Below, one piece after another: positions 27,593 through 36,277 of a stretch of 64,000 nucleotides of DNA. The stretch is from Turicibacter bilis (GTDB taxonomy: Bacteria > Bacillota_I > Bacilli_A > MOL361 > Turicibacteraceae). Within the stretch, counting starts at the first letter, position 1. Each line of letters opens with the position of its first letter. The position numbers were made by a program, and so were the translations under genes. The DNA lies in contig NZ_CP071249.1 of NCBI RefSeq assembly GCF_024499055.1, positions 1,639,501 through 1,703,500 on the forward strand, read 5' to 3'. The notes below the pieces were generated by a model, which was given only the letters and a program-made list of their open reading frames with translations, did not search any database and had not been told where the DNA came from.

Positions 27593-28465
27593 TTAATCTA
27601 ATGATATTTCTTCTAATAAACGAAAGACGTCTTTATTGGTGGCATCTAAACTTAATATTTGTTCAATATATTTCTTTGCCACGATTTCATCTCCAATTTT
27701 ATGAGATTCCTGCACTAATATCAGATAACGTTCGATATTCGTCTTTATTAACTCATCTTTTAGTTGTAAGACGTACTCTTTTTGCTCATCTGTGATGGCA
27801 TATTTTAAAGCATTATCAATACTTGTAATAAATAATTGATAAAACAGTGGATCATCAAAATAAGTCAACGCCTCTGATTGAGCTTTATCAATATAGTATT
27901 TATATAAAAGGTCTTTATACTGGTCAATTTTTTCTAATGTCTCATCCACTCGGATATTATAATTTAAAGCAGATTCTAGTCTTCCAATAACAAGTAGATA
28001 TAAATGTTCCTCATAATATTTTTCAACCTGTTCATAAATACTCTCAACAACCTTTTCAGCTATTTGCGGTAACTTCTCTTGTGCCCGATAATAACGTTCT
28101 TCATCAATAGAATTTACTTCATTATAGTAGTAATAGGCAGATTCATAATTTTGACTTTCTTCAGCCTGTTCCCCTCTTAAAAAATTGGATTTAGATTTAA
28201 TTAACTGATTCAAGCGTTCAATCTCCTGTTCTAATAATTCAGTTGGAACCAGTTCATATGCTTTCTCAAAACTAAGAAGAGCTCCTTTTAAATCATCATT
28301 ATCCAGCGATACTTCAGCATTTAAAATATATTTATACATATCCACATAACGCGGAAGTTTACTAACAAATATACATCCTACCATTAGTACAGCAATAATT
28401 ATTAATATCCATATACGACTTCGATTGTTTATCACCCAATGGTTCAAACGTTTTAATCTCGACAT
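27593..28465 (-). CDS. Membrane-anchored TPR-like protein
   Basis: This roughly 290-aa protein has a basic N-terminus (SRLKRLNHW), one membrane helix (IWILIIIAVLMVGCIFV) and an extracytoplasmic or cytoplasmic helical region. That region has TPR-like periodicity (GALLSFEKAYELVPTELL, YESAYYYYNEVNSIDEERY). I do not recognise a specific family. The longer frame starts at 28516, but AAGGAG at nine bases favours ATG 28465. It lies downstream of two methyltransferase-like genes on the same strand but 160 bp away. Confidence 0.7.
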   Translation of the reverse strand: MSRLKRLNHWVINNRSRIWILIIIAVLMVGCIFVSKLPRYVDMYKYILNAEVSLDNDDLKGALLSFEKAYELVPTELLEQEIERLNQLIKSKSNFLRGEQAEESQNYESAYYYYNEVNSIDEERYYRAQEKLPQIAEKVVESIYEQVEKYYEEHLYLLVIGRLESALNYNIRVDETLEKIDQYKDLLYKYYIDKAQSEALTYFDDPLFYQLFITSIDNALKYAITDEQKEYVLQLKDELIKTNIERYLILVQESHKIGDEIVAKKYIEQILSLDATNKDVFRLLEEISLD

Positions 28466-28628
28466 CTCTGTTGACTCCTTCACTGCAAAAGATGCGCCTA
28501 AAAAACTCATTCGCATCGATAAAACGATTTGAATGAGGAAATAATTATTTTTAATTAATCTATGTCTAGAGCACCAAAAATGCCTTAGTCATAAAAGCCT
28601 TTTATGATGACTATAAATAACCAGATTA

Positions 28629-29489
28629 CTAAAATTGCTTTAATTGATTCTTTTTATTTTTACATTTAAATAGTCTGAATTTTCTCTTTAAAATAATGGG
28701 ACCTTGTGTTTTAAACTTCATTTCAAGAAATTCATTAAATTGTTTTCCTAAATGACGCTTCACAATATAATTGATATAATTCTCATCCTCATACGATAAA
28801 AACAGAGACATACATTGCTTCACGTCACGGATTAAATGATTCGCCTCATATTCTGTCACGTCTATCTGTTCATAAAGCATTTTTAACTGCTGGTCAATAT
28901 CTATCTGATGTTTTTGGTAAGGATCAATAATATTAAATTCATTACTGAACTCATTCATTAATTGATATAAGCTACTAATCAAACTTTGTTCATTTACTAA
29001 AATATAATGAATGCCGGTTGGCTTCAAAACTCGACTGGCTTCGTTTAATGATTCAATTTGTTGTTCTGCACTCTGAAGCTGAAAAGCAATTTTCGAAAAA
29101 ACACGATCAAATGTATAACTTTCATAGATTAGATTAGTATATTCCATTTGACCAATAGAAATATTAATTCCTGTATCCATCAACTTTTTCTTTGTAACAT
29201 TAACATTCAGTAATGACTGATCAATAATTTCAATCTCAAATCTCTCAACTTGTAGTTGGTGCGTCCATACTTCCTTCAAATATGTTCCGATATGGAGTAC
29301 TTTTAAATCTTGATATAATTCAAACTTAGTATTGTTCTCTATCCAATCTGTAAATGCAGTAAGTTCTGTATCAGAATAGTACGCCATATATTTAATAAAC
29401 ATATTTAAAATCTTCAATTCATGATTCTCCATCATACTCACATTTCTTTTAGCTGACCTATTAAAATGCTTCTGACTTAATAAAGACAC
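28629..29489 (-). CDS. Degenerate class I methyltransferase-like protein
   Basis: At about 286 aa it has a Rossmann-like core: a strand-turn VLHIGTYLKEVWTH (motif I position, lacking GxGxG), FEIEIIDQS (acidic motif II), MEYTNLIYESYTFDRVFSKIAF and EASRVLKPTGIHYILV. A C-terminal helical and basic region follows. It resembles the adjacent 29508-30368 product in this layout and in the WTH triplet, so it is probably a diverged paralogue. The start is likely GTG 29489 after GGGGG. Catalysis is uncertain because the glycine loop is poor. Confidence 0.65.
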   Translation of the reverse strand: MSLLSQKHFNRSAKRNVSMMENHELKILNMFIKYMAYYSDTELTAFTDWIENNTKFELYQDLKVLHIGTYLKEVWTHQLQVERFEIEIIDQSLLNVNVTKKKLMDTGINISIGQMEYTNLIYESYTFDRVFSKIAFQLQSAEQQIESLNEASRVLKPTGIHYILVNEQSLISSLYQLMNEFSNEFNIIDPYQKHQIDIDQQLKMLYEQIDVTEYEANHLIRDVKQCMSLFLSYEDENYINYIVKRHLGKQFNEFLEMKFKTQGPIILKRKFRLFKCKNKKNQLKQF

Positions 29490-29507
29490 AATAACCAACC
29501 CCCAGTA

Positions 29508-30368
29508 TTAGCTATAAATTCTCTTCTGTGTACAAGAAATAACGATAACTCTCCTTATAACAGAAATTCCCCCAAGTTTTTCTATCTTGTTTTGTAAAAA
29601 TGCTCTAAATTTAGAGATTCCCGATTTGAAAATTTGATTCTTAATATCTTTAAACTCTGGATCACATAAAATAAACCCAATTAAATCATCCACATTATCA
29701 ACCATCCATTGAGTTTGATATTCGCTCGACTCAATCGTTGAAAAAGTACTAGCTAACAATTGTTCAACTTCTTGTATATTCGATTGGAGATGTCGTGATA
29801 GCAGTTGATTTACATATAAATTCAAGTCATATTCTTCTAATAAACGATAAATAGAGGCATAGTAATCTTCTAAGATATGTGTATAATAAAAAGTTCCATC
29901 GGCTTTAAGTACACGAATCACTTCTGATAAAAGTGACGGATGATAACAATCTAGTTTCAAATCCAAATTACTTGAATAAACTAAATCGACCGTTTGATTT
30001 TCAATATCTAATCCTTCACTTTGATGTAAGGTCATATTAATATTGGAATGGTTTTTTAAAATTCGTTTTGCTTGTAAAATATTATCGATTTTCTCATCGA
30101 CTAAATATAATTTCTGAAAGAACTGCGCATATTCCAAATTATGAGTCCAATAAATTTTAGAAAAACACCCTAACTCTAGGGCAACTTCATTACCCGTTAA
30201 ATTCATTTTTTTAATAAACCATTGTATAAAGCTTTCTGGATTTAGACTATATCGTTGAAACATATATACTAAATCATACTGATGCGATGGATATGGGACC
30301 ATCTTTAAATTATTATTTGTGACTGAAGTTAATATCATCTTATCAATATTACAAATGGTATATGTCAT
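29508..30368 (-). CDS. Class I methyltransferase-like protein
   Basis: This 286-aa protein has EVALELGCFSKIYWTH (motif I, one Gly of the usual loop), KLYLVDEKIDN (motif II), NQTVDLVYSSNLDL and SEVIRVLKADGTFYYTH (motifs IV-V). These are typical of SAM-dependent class I methyltransferases acting on small molecules or lipids. Substrate unknown. The next gene downstream, 18 bp away, is a diverged paralogue. Upstream (30369-30740) is a gene-free stretch with DnaA-box-like sequences. Confidence 0.7.
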   Translation of the reverse strand: MTYTICNIDKMILTSVTNNNLKMVPYPSHQYDLVYMFQRYSLNPESFIQWFIKKMNLTGNEVALELGCFSKIYWTHNLEYAQFFQKLYLVDEKIDNILQAKRILKNHSNINMTLHQSEGLDIENQTVDLVYSSNLDLKLDCYHPSLLSEVIRVLKADGTFYYTHILEDYYASIYRLLEEYDLNLYVNQLLSRHLQSNIQEVEQLLASTFSTIESSEYQTQWMVDNVDDLIGFILCDPEFKDIKNQIFKSGISKFRAFLQNKIEKLGGISVIRRVIVISCTQKRIYS

Positions 30369-30739
30369 ATTTCCTAAATCCCCCTTTAAAACTCACACAG
30401 CTACTTCTATCCCCTACTTATAAACAATACTATCTACATAATAAAGTTGCTTATGTGGATAAATAAAAACTCGATTTTCGTCGAGTAAATCAATAGTTTG
30501 ACGGAAAATAAAGAAATCTATCCACAAAATTGTGCATAACTATATTCTAACATAATGTGGAAAAAAATAAATATTTTTATTACCACTTTTTATATTATTT
30601 AAGAATTAAACGTTGATTTTTGTCTAATCTTTATCGCTTAATATAATATTTTGTCTATTTTCGAATTAAACATCTATCGATTGTCGAAAAAACGATAGCG
30701 TTTTATCCCCAGATTTGATATTTCCCTTAAATCTTCATC
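30369..30739. promoter_or_regulatory. Intergenic DnaA-box cluster with a Spo0A-box-like site
   Basis: This gene-free, AT-rich interval contains one perfect TTATCCACA box (minus, 30454-30462). Single-mismatch boxes lie at 30518-30526, 30531-30539 (minus), 30556-30564 (minus) and 30703-30711. A TGTCGAA site at 30682-30688 matches the Spo0A core. There are also small hairpins (ACTCG/CGAGT at about 30469-30486; CTATCG/CGATAG at about 30674-30698). No gene is visible. Confidence 0.5.
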
Positions 30740-30764
30740 AAAAAAAGAGGATTATCTCCTCTTT
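30740..30764 (-). terminator. Terminator of the LRAT-like gene
   Basis: AAAAAAGAGGA-ttat-TCCTCTTTC lies at the gene's 3' end. Confidence 0.75.
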
Positions 30765-30768
30765 CTGT

Positions 30769-31290
30769 TTATAAATCAATAGCAGATCCACTTCGACACC
30801 AACGTACAAAGTGTTCACAATTATTTGTTATCAAATGATACTTCTCTTCACCTAATCGACTTAAGGCTCGTAACATGACAACTTCCTTAGGATATTTGAT
30901 GGGACTATTTACTGTAAAAATAGGCTGTCCCTTTGCAAACTCTTCTAACGATACAATACAGATATGACTAAAATCATAATGAATCACCAATCCAAAACCT
31001 AAATATAACCCATGATGGGTATACGGAGTAGGACGAAATCTTTTTACGCAAATATGATCAGCGCAATCTAGATTATATTTTGATTGAATATATTGTTGAT
31101 TCATCCTAAGATTCAAATCACTATCTATTTTATTGCCAATCGTTCTCCCAATACGACTGAGTTGATCAAATGCACCATAAACCTTTGGATGCTTATCCTG
31201 AACGCTCTCCAATAAACTAGAGGGTTTTGATCCTCGATTAGAAGAATTCCGTTTATTGTTATTGCTCAAGACTCTCACCGCCCTATACAA
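30769..31290 (-). CDS. LRAT-domain (NlpC/P60-like) protein
   Basis: Of about 173 aa, the C-terminal 100 carry the LRAT pattern: YTHHGLYLGFGLVIHYDF (His after a Tyr-Thr) and the nucleophile region NNCEHFVRWCRSG. Bacterial LRAT proteins resemble cysteine acyltransferases or peptidases; a role in lipid or peptidoglycan chemistry is possible but unproven. The N-terminal 45 residues are basic and low-complexity (SNNNKRNSSNRGSKPSS). The start is uncertain: the frame opens with TTG at 31290, but GGTGAG precedes another TTG at 31266. Confidence 0.75.
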   Translation of the reverse strand: MYRAVRVLSNNNKRNSSNRGSKPSSLLESVQDKHPKVYGAFDQLSRIGRTIGNKIDSDLNLRMNQQYIQSKYNLDCADHICVKRFRPTPYTHHGLYLGFGLVIHYDFSHICIVSLEEFAKGQPIFTVNSPIKYPKEVVMLRALSRLGEEKYHLITNNCEHFVRWCRSGSAIDL

Positions 31291-31420
31291 TGGTTAATAC
31301 AGTATATGTCAGTTGATGAAATTTGGCTCAAAAAAATGATGAGAATATCTCATAAAACACACCCTTCTAGCATATATATTGATATCAAAAAGCCCTATTA
31401 ATTAAAAAAGGAGGAAGAGT

Positions 31421-31708
31421 ATGAGATTTCAACTCGTTGATCCATCATATTGCGTTACCACTGATTTAACCTATCATAAACACGCCATCTATGAAGGCGT
31501 TCGTTCGCTTTATCCCAATGTTTCAATTAATGTCCACCGCTATTACTTCGAAATTGAAGATGAATCTTCACAAATCGTCTCTGACTTACCTTTGATTAAT
31601 GAAGAAATAGCAGCTAGAGATCCCTACTTAAAATCTTTATTTAAAAATCACCCAGTTAAAACCGATAATGAAATCATTTTTTCACCTCTTTTATTTAAAA
31701 ATGCGTAA
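31421..31708 (+). CDS. Hypothetical protein, 95 aa
   Basis: The family is not recognised. It is a soluble, acidic small protein with no signal. A very strong AAAAAAGGAGGA site precedes the ATG, and a terminator-like repeat follows at 31730, so the gene is probably expressed. It is convergent with the PHP-domain phosphatase gene. Confidence 0.7.
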   Translation: MRFQLVDPSYCVTTDLTYHKHAIYEGVRSLYPNVSINVHRYYFEIEDESSQIVSDLPLINEEIAARDPYLKSLFKNHPVKTDNEIIFSPLLFKNA

Positions 31709-31729
31709 TCACTAACTACTCATATAAAT

Positions 31730-31791
31730 TCAAAAAGAGCATGTAGCTCTATGACTCTAAAATTTCAGTCATTTTGATACATGCCCTTTTT
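31730..31791. terminator. Bidirectional terminator-repeat related to the IS1182 end
   Basis: AAAAAG, GCATGTA and ATGACT pair with AGTCAT, TACATGC and CTTTTT around small internal loops. It lies between convergent genes. The reverse complement matches 20101-20160 at about 85%, including unpaired positions, so it is both a terminator and a repeat copy. Confidence 0.85.
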
Positions 31792-31797
31792 ATATAC

Positions 31798-32580
31798 TTA
31801 TTTTTGACGCTTTGAAAATAATGACTTCCAAAAACTCTTTTTAACAATCTCAATTGGTTGTCTCGGTTCAATTAGTTCATTTTGATAAACCTTTAATGGA
31901 TTTTCAATAAATAGTTCTTTGGCTAAATTTGAATCTAACTGTGTCACCGCTTCTAATGCTTTTTGTACCTTTGGCGAACGTTTTCTCGGTGTATGCGCAT
32001 CAGTGGCAATAAAGTGAATCATATGATGCTCAATTAATTTAAGTACTGTCTGTTGAACTCGTTCTCCAAAGAATCCACGAATACTTCCAACATTAGCTTG
32101 GCATAAAACACCGAGATTTAAGAATTTTAATAATAAATTCGGATCTTCCATAATCATTGGATAACGTTCTGGATGTGCCAAAATAGGTGTTAATCCCATT
32201 AATCTTAGTTCATAAAAAACATCTTCTGCATACATAGGAATATCGTTCATTGGAAACTCAATTAAAATGTACTGAGAGTTGTTTAATGTGCTGACTTCAC
32301 CTTCTTGTACTAGCTTTGGTAAATCAGGTGTCATATATACTTCATGTCCTATTGATAAAGTCAAATCAATCTCTTCTTGAACAAATCTCTCATTCATTTC
32401 AGCGACTAAAGCCTCAACTTGTGCTTTATTGTAATAGTCACTATATTGGATGTAGTGTGGTGTACAAATAATATGATGAATTCCTTCACTCACCGCAATA
32501 CGTGCCATTTCTAACGTTTCTTCAATATCTTTTGATCCATCATCAATTCCTGGTAATATGTGGCAGTGTAAATCAATCAT
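31798..32580 (-). CDS. PHP-domain protein tyrosine phosphatase (CpsB/YwqE family)
   Basis: This 260-aa protein opens with MIDLHCHILPGIDDGSKDIE, the PHP metal-binding signature of bacterial tyrosine phosphatases that dephosphorylate BY-kinases. Additional ligands are ICTPHY, IGHEVYM, ILAHPERYP and FIATDAHTPRKRSP. The usual partners (CpsC/CpsD kinase, capsule glycosyltransferases) are not in this window, though galU is 5 kb away. GGGGAGGAA precedes the ATG. Confidence 0.9.
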   Translation of the reverse strand: MIDLHCHILPGIDDGSKDIEETLEMARIAVSEGIHHIICTPHYIQYSDYYNKAQVEALVAEMNERFVQEEIDLTLSIGHEVYMTPDLPKLVQEGEVSTLNNSQYILIEFPMNDIPMYAEDVFYELRLMGLTPILAHPERYPMIMEDPNLLLKFLNLGVLCQANVGSIRGFFGERVQQTVLKLIEHHMIHFIATDAHTPRKRSPKVQKALEAVTQLDSNLAKELFIENPLKVYQNELIEPRQPIEIVKKSFWKSLFSKRQK

Positions 32581-32758
32581 CTAATTCCTCCCCTGTCTAT
32601 TCTTTTATTTATTTTATCATAATTTCTATAAAATTACTTTTTAGACATTTTGAACTATCTGTTTATTTTAATTTTTATTTAAAATGTGACTTATATCATA
32701 TTTTTAATGACTGGCGTTTGTTATAATGAGACTAACAATGTGAGAAAGGATGAGCCTC

Positions 32759-33010
32759 ATGAGTGAAATGATTTCAATGAAATGTGGTTGTGAATTTGAA
32801 AACGGACAAGCTGTTGCAGATAAAGTCCGTATGAAAGGTTTTGCTGATCGTGAAATGCCTCAACCAGCAACAATTAACTGTTCTTGTGGAGAAACTTATA
32901 CAAAAACAAAACTGATTGATAATTGTCCAAATTGTAAAATGACATACGCTGTGACACCATGTTCAGCAGATGATCATAAATATATTGTTCCAGCTGGAAT
33001 TAATTATTAA
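32759..33010 (+). CDS. Small zinc-ribbon-like protein, about 83 aa
   Basis: Four CxC/CxxC-type pairs are visible (CGCEF, CSCGE, CPNCK, ending AVTPCSADDH), suggesting a zinc-ribbon fold. The function is not recognised. AAAGGA is better placed for ATG 32759 than for 32750. An extended -10 (TTGTTATAAT, about 32710) precedes it and a perfect hairpin terminator follows. Confidence 0.75.
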   Translation: MSEMISMKCGCEFENGQAVADKVRMKGFADREMPQPATINCSCGETYTKTKLIDNCPNCKMTYAVTPCSADDHKYIVPAGINY

Positions 33011-33054
33011 AAATAAGCGCATTAAAGGATAAACTTTAATGCGCTTATTTTTTT
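33010..33054 (+). terminator. Strong Rho-independent terminator
   Basis: AATAAGCGCATTAAAG pairs with CTTTAATGCGCTTATT and is followed by a T-run. Confidence 0.92.
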
Positions 33055-33126
33055 ACTTTTTTTGTATAGTGACTTTAAAACCGATGAATACTATATACGA
33101 ACTTATTTCGAAAGGATCGTGTTAAG

Positions 33127-33699
33127 ATGAAACGCTTATTAATGACTTTATTCATTGGTTTAGCACTTGTAGCTTGTTCAAACACTAAAACAGATACAAC
33201 CGATCAAAACAATGCAAATCAGAATAATACCACTCAAAATCAAAACAACAACGATACAACTACTGATCAAACAGCTGATGCTGACGTTAAATATCTTGAA
33301 GATTTAGGATATAAAGATGTTAAAGCTGCTACTGGTACAAATGCCCATCAGACATATAAATTAAATGAAGCAACTGCAGTTGATCAAAACATCTATGGTC
33401 AATGGGTTTTTACATGGGTTGAACCAGCAGAATATGTTGAAAAAGATGTCAATGTTCAACAATATACTGCAACTAAACACAATAAAAACTATGATGTTTT
33501 CGTTATGACAGATGCTAATCAAAACGTTATTGGTGGATACTACTACGAAGCAGGTCAAACAATGAATGAAGCTAAAATCTTAGATGAAAAACATACACCA
33601 CGTATCGTAAAAGATTTCGAATCAACTTGGAATCGATTATTCAACATTAACCAAACAAACTCAACTGATACAACAGATACACAAGGTCAAAATCGATAA
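33127..33699 (+). CDS. Lipoprotein with Asn/Gln/Thr-rich linker
   Basis: This 190-aa protein begins with a lipoprotein signal (MKRLLMTLFIGLALVACSN), with Cys 17 as the lipid site. A roughly 35-residue Asn/Gln/Thr linker follows, then a globular domain of about 130 residues (YLEDLGYKDVKAA, YGQWVFTWVEPAEYVEKD, NVIGGYYYEAG) and a short hydrophilic tail. It should sit on the outer face of the membrane. The family is not recognised. A terminator follows at 33703. Confidence 0.85.
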   Translation: MKRLLMTLFIGLALVACSNTKTDTTDQNNANQNNTTQNQNNNDTTTDQTADADVKYLEDLGYKDVKAATGTNAHQTYKLNEATAVDQNIYGQWVFTWVEPAEYVEKDVNVQQYTATKHNKNYDVFVMTDANQNVIGGYYYEAGQTMNEAKILDEKHTPRIVKDFESTWNRLFNINQTNSTDTTDTQGQNR

Positions 33700-33702
33700 T
33701 AT

Positions 33703-33731
33703 AAAAAAGTCCAACAATGTTGGACTTTTTT
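33703..33731. terminator. Terminator between the lipoprotein and sortase genes
   Basis: AAAAAAGTCCAACA pairs with TGTTGGACTTTTTT between convergent genes. Confidence 0.9.
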
Positions 33732-33733
33732 AA

Positions 33734-34294
33734 TTATTTCGATAGAACAGCTTTAACGACATACCGTTCTGGAGTGGGCCCCATATAAATAAATGGATAA
33801 CACGTGACTAAAGTAATCGTTGGTTCTTCAGCAGTATGATAGATATATGGATCTTCTGGATCAACAATTTGAATCTCACTAATCTCAAACGTTAGCGTTC
33901 CATCTAACGTTTCTACAGTAATGTTGTCACCAATTTCAACATCTTTCAGATTCCATAAAATATTTTCTCGATGTCCATATAAAACAGAATTCCCTACTTC
34001 CCCTGGCTTAACTGTGCTTTCATCTAATCCAATCCCTTGCTTTAAAATAGCATCTGTCGTTCCCATACGTATTGGAATAATGTTATCATAATCGGTAATT
34101 TTTAATGTCCCAATTACACCTTCAACTAATAGCTCCTTGTTTTCTACATCTGATTGTTGATATTGATCTTTAATTCCTTCCCACTCGTTTAAAGATTCAT
34201 TCACTTTTTGATTCATTTCGAAGATTGGATAAATTGCCATGACACAACATCCTACTCCAATCACAATTAATAAAATAGAAAACCATTTTCTCAT
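33734..34294 (-). CDS. Class D sortase
   Basis: This roughly 186-aa protein has an N-terminal membrane anchor (WFSILLIVIGVGCCVMAIYPIF). The sortase core has the catalytic His in VLYGHRENILWNLKD, Cys in TLVTCYPF and Arg in TPERYVVKA. The TLVTCYPF motif fits class D enzymes, which in spore-formers anchor LPXTG-type proteins during development. No LPXTG substrate is visible in this window. The two ATGs after the first TTG are better spaced to AGGGGG, so 34294 is chosen. It lies just downstream of the 551-aa membrane protein. Confidence 0.9.
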   Translation of the reverse strand: MRKWFSILLIVIGVGCCVMAIYPIFEMNQKVNESLNEWEGIKDQYQQSDVENKELLVEGVIGTLKITDYDNIIPIRMGTTDAILKQGIGLDESTVKPGEVGNSVLYGHRENILWNLKDVEIGDNITVETLDGTLTFEISEIQIVDPEDPYIYHTAEEPTITLVTCYPFIYMGPTPERYVVKAVLSK

Positions 34295-34310
34295 CATCAA
34301 TCCCCCTATA

Positions 34311-34341
34311 GTAAAGGAGAAGACTTTCGGCTTCTCCTTTT
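34311..34341. terminator. Hairpin between the membrane protein and sortase genes
   Basis: GGAGAAG-actttcgg-CTTCTCC carries a long T-run on the plus strand but only TTT on the minus strand. It may attenuate rather than stop minus-strand transcription into the sortase gene. Confidence 0.55.
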
Positions 34342-34347
34342 TATTAT

Positions 34348-36003
34348 TTACTGATCAAAACTCAAGTTATCAAACGATACAATTGTTTTTGTTTTATTTT
34401 TAGCATCGATATACTCGATAGTCACTTGATCTCCTTCACGACTAATTGGTAATTCTGGCGAAATTGTTCCAGATCCCATTAACAGTAATTCAGGATGTTC
34501 TTTTAAAATAATTGTATAGTACGTATTTCCATCCGTTTGACTCATTCCTAAACGGTCAATTGTAGCCGTAATTGTTTTATGCTCACCTGATGAAATATCA
34601 GAGAAGTTTCCTTGTCCACCGAAGACTAACTTCGTATAATTTGCACGAGCTTCATCCAGTGTTTCACCCGTTCCAACTTTAGAATAATCTTTAACATTAA
34701 CAAATGCATATTGTTTAACTAATCCTTGATTATCTTTTAACGTCATGAAATAAGTTGGCTCATTTTCAACATTTAATAGTAATGGGAAACTTGATTGATA
34801 TCCTAAATGCTGAACTTTCCCTTCTGCTGATTTCATTGCAGCTGTTTCAGTTGCTCCAGCAATTTTATAGAATGTTGTTTCTTTCGTACGTGTATTTGAT
34901 AACATAAATCCAACCGTCGATTCATCTGAACCTGCTGATGTCATCCCTGTATAGAAATACCAATCACCGTCAATGTACATATAATTTGTCCCATGTGTTG
35001 TTTGAATAATTCCTTTTTTCGCAAATAATGTATTGATAAATCCGTTTGTATACCATCCCCAATCATTAATTTGATTAATCACAAATGATTGCGGTTGGAT
35101 ACGATCAATCCATTTTGGAGCATCTTCAACTGAATACTTCGCAGTTTCACCTGTTTGAGCATCGACTACAACAACACCTGTCGCATCAGCCCCACCGTGA
35201 ATTCCAACTTTTTTCGTATAAGTTGTTACCACCCAATATGGACGACCATTATCGTCTAATTCAAATGAATAGTCCGTTAATCCTTCAAACATATTTCCTT
35301 CGAAATAAACTTTACGTCTAATATCATCATTAAAATAAGCTGATGGTAAATATTTTAATTTAATAGGATTTCCTTCGGCATCTTGTTGGACTAAACGTAC
35401 ATCTTGAGCATCTGTTGCAGAAACCATAATATATCCTGGTGTTCCTTCACGATTTGTAAACCATTTAATAATATCCACATGCTCAAGTGGAGCAACCCAG
35501 AATAATTCATCGTTCATACTAATTAACGTATAATCGCCAACATAAACTTGTGATCCAAGTCCAACATCTTCTCCTAATTTCTTATCTCCTAGGCGACGAG
35601 CATAAGCCTCATCTACTGTTGGAATTTTTGATAAATCAACCATCGGAATGTCTTCTGTGAAATCCTTTGTTTCAATTTCTCCAATTAAATCACGATATTG
35701 CTGACTTAAAAGAATTGGGGTAGATGAAACTTGATACCCAATATAAATCACAAACAATGTGATAACACAAAATTTGATTGCCTTACCTGGAAAATGAATC
35801 GATTGACCTTTGGCTAAATCTTGAAAAATATAACGAACATCTTCATAAAAATAAGCAATAATCGCAATGACTAATAACGCAAAAAATAAATTAAATCCCT
35901 CTTCAAATCGAATATTTAGAGGTACTAGTAATACGTAGTCCGCTATTAAAAATAAAATAATCAACGGAACAATGGTTACTAAAATATTTCTTAACCTTTT
36001 CAT
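34348..36003 (-). CDS. Large membrane protein of unknown function
   Basis: This roughly 551-aa protein has three N-terminal hydrophobic segments (TIVPLIILFLIADYVLLV, FALLVIAIIAYFY, FCVITLFVIYIGY). A long extracytoplasmic region rich in beta-type motifs follows (YVGDYTLISMNDELFWVAP, GVVVVDAQTGETAKYSV, DWYFYTGMT). The family is not recognised. It precedes the class D sortase on the same strand, so the two may be related in function. ATG 36003 is preferred because GGAGTG overlaps the in-frame GTG at 36012. Confidence 0.75.
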   Translation of the reverse strand: MKRLRNILVTIVPLIILFLIADYVLLVPLNIRFEEGFNLFFALLVIAIIAYFYEDVRYIFQDLAKGQSIHFPGKAIKFCVITLFVIYIGYQVSSTPILLSQQYRDLIGEIETKDFTEDIPMVDLSKIPTVDEAYARRLGDKKLGEDVGLGSQVYVGDYTLISMNDELFWVAPLEHVDIIKWFTNREGTPGYIMVSATDAQDVRLVQQDAEGNPIKLKYLPSAYFNDDIRRKVYFEGNMFEGLTDYSFELDDNGRPYWVVTTYTKKVGIHGGADATGVVVVDAQTGETAKYSVEDAPKWIDRIQPQSFVINQINDWGWYTNGFINTLFAKKGIIQTTHGTNYMYIDGDWYFYTGMTSAGSDESTVGFMLSNTRTKETTFYKIAGATETAAMKSAEGKVQHLGYQSSFPLLLNVENEPTYFMTLKDNQGLVKQYAFVNVKDYSKVGTGETLDEARANYTKLVFGGQGNFSDISSGEHKTITATIDRLGMSQTDGNTYYTIILKEHPELLLMGSGTISPELPISREGDQVTIEYIDAKNKTKTIVSFDNLSFDQ

Positions 36004-36277
36004 TCTACTCACTCCATTAATCTCTCTTCGAGTTCCATATCATTTAATGAGGCTATTATACCAAATAGTCCAATCTAATACCATAGTTTAAAATAAATCT
36101 GCCTACCAATTAAAATGGCTCTTTTCACACTCAAAAGATATGAGAAATATACAGCTTAATTCACCTAATATTTTACATACTTATACTAATCAGCTAATAA
36201 AGACTTACAACATTCTGCCGAAAATTCTATTCTCTTGTGGATTCTTTTTATCATTTAAAATTACTTTTCTATTCTAT

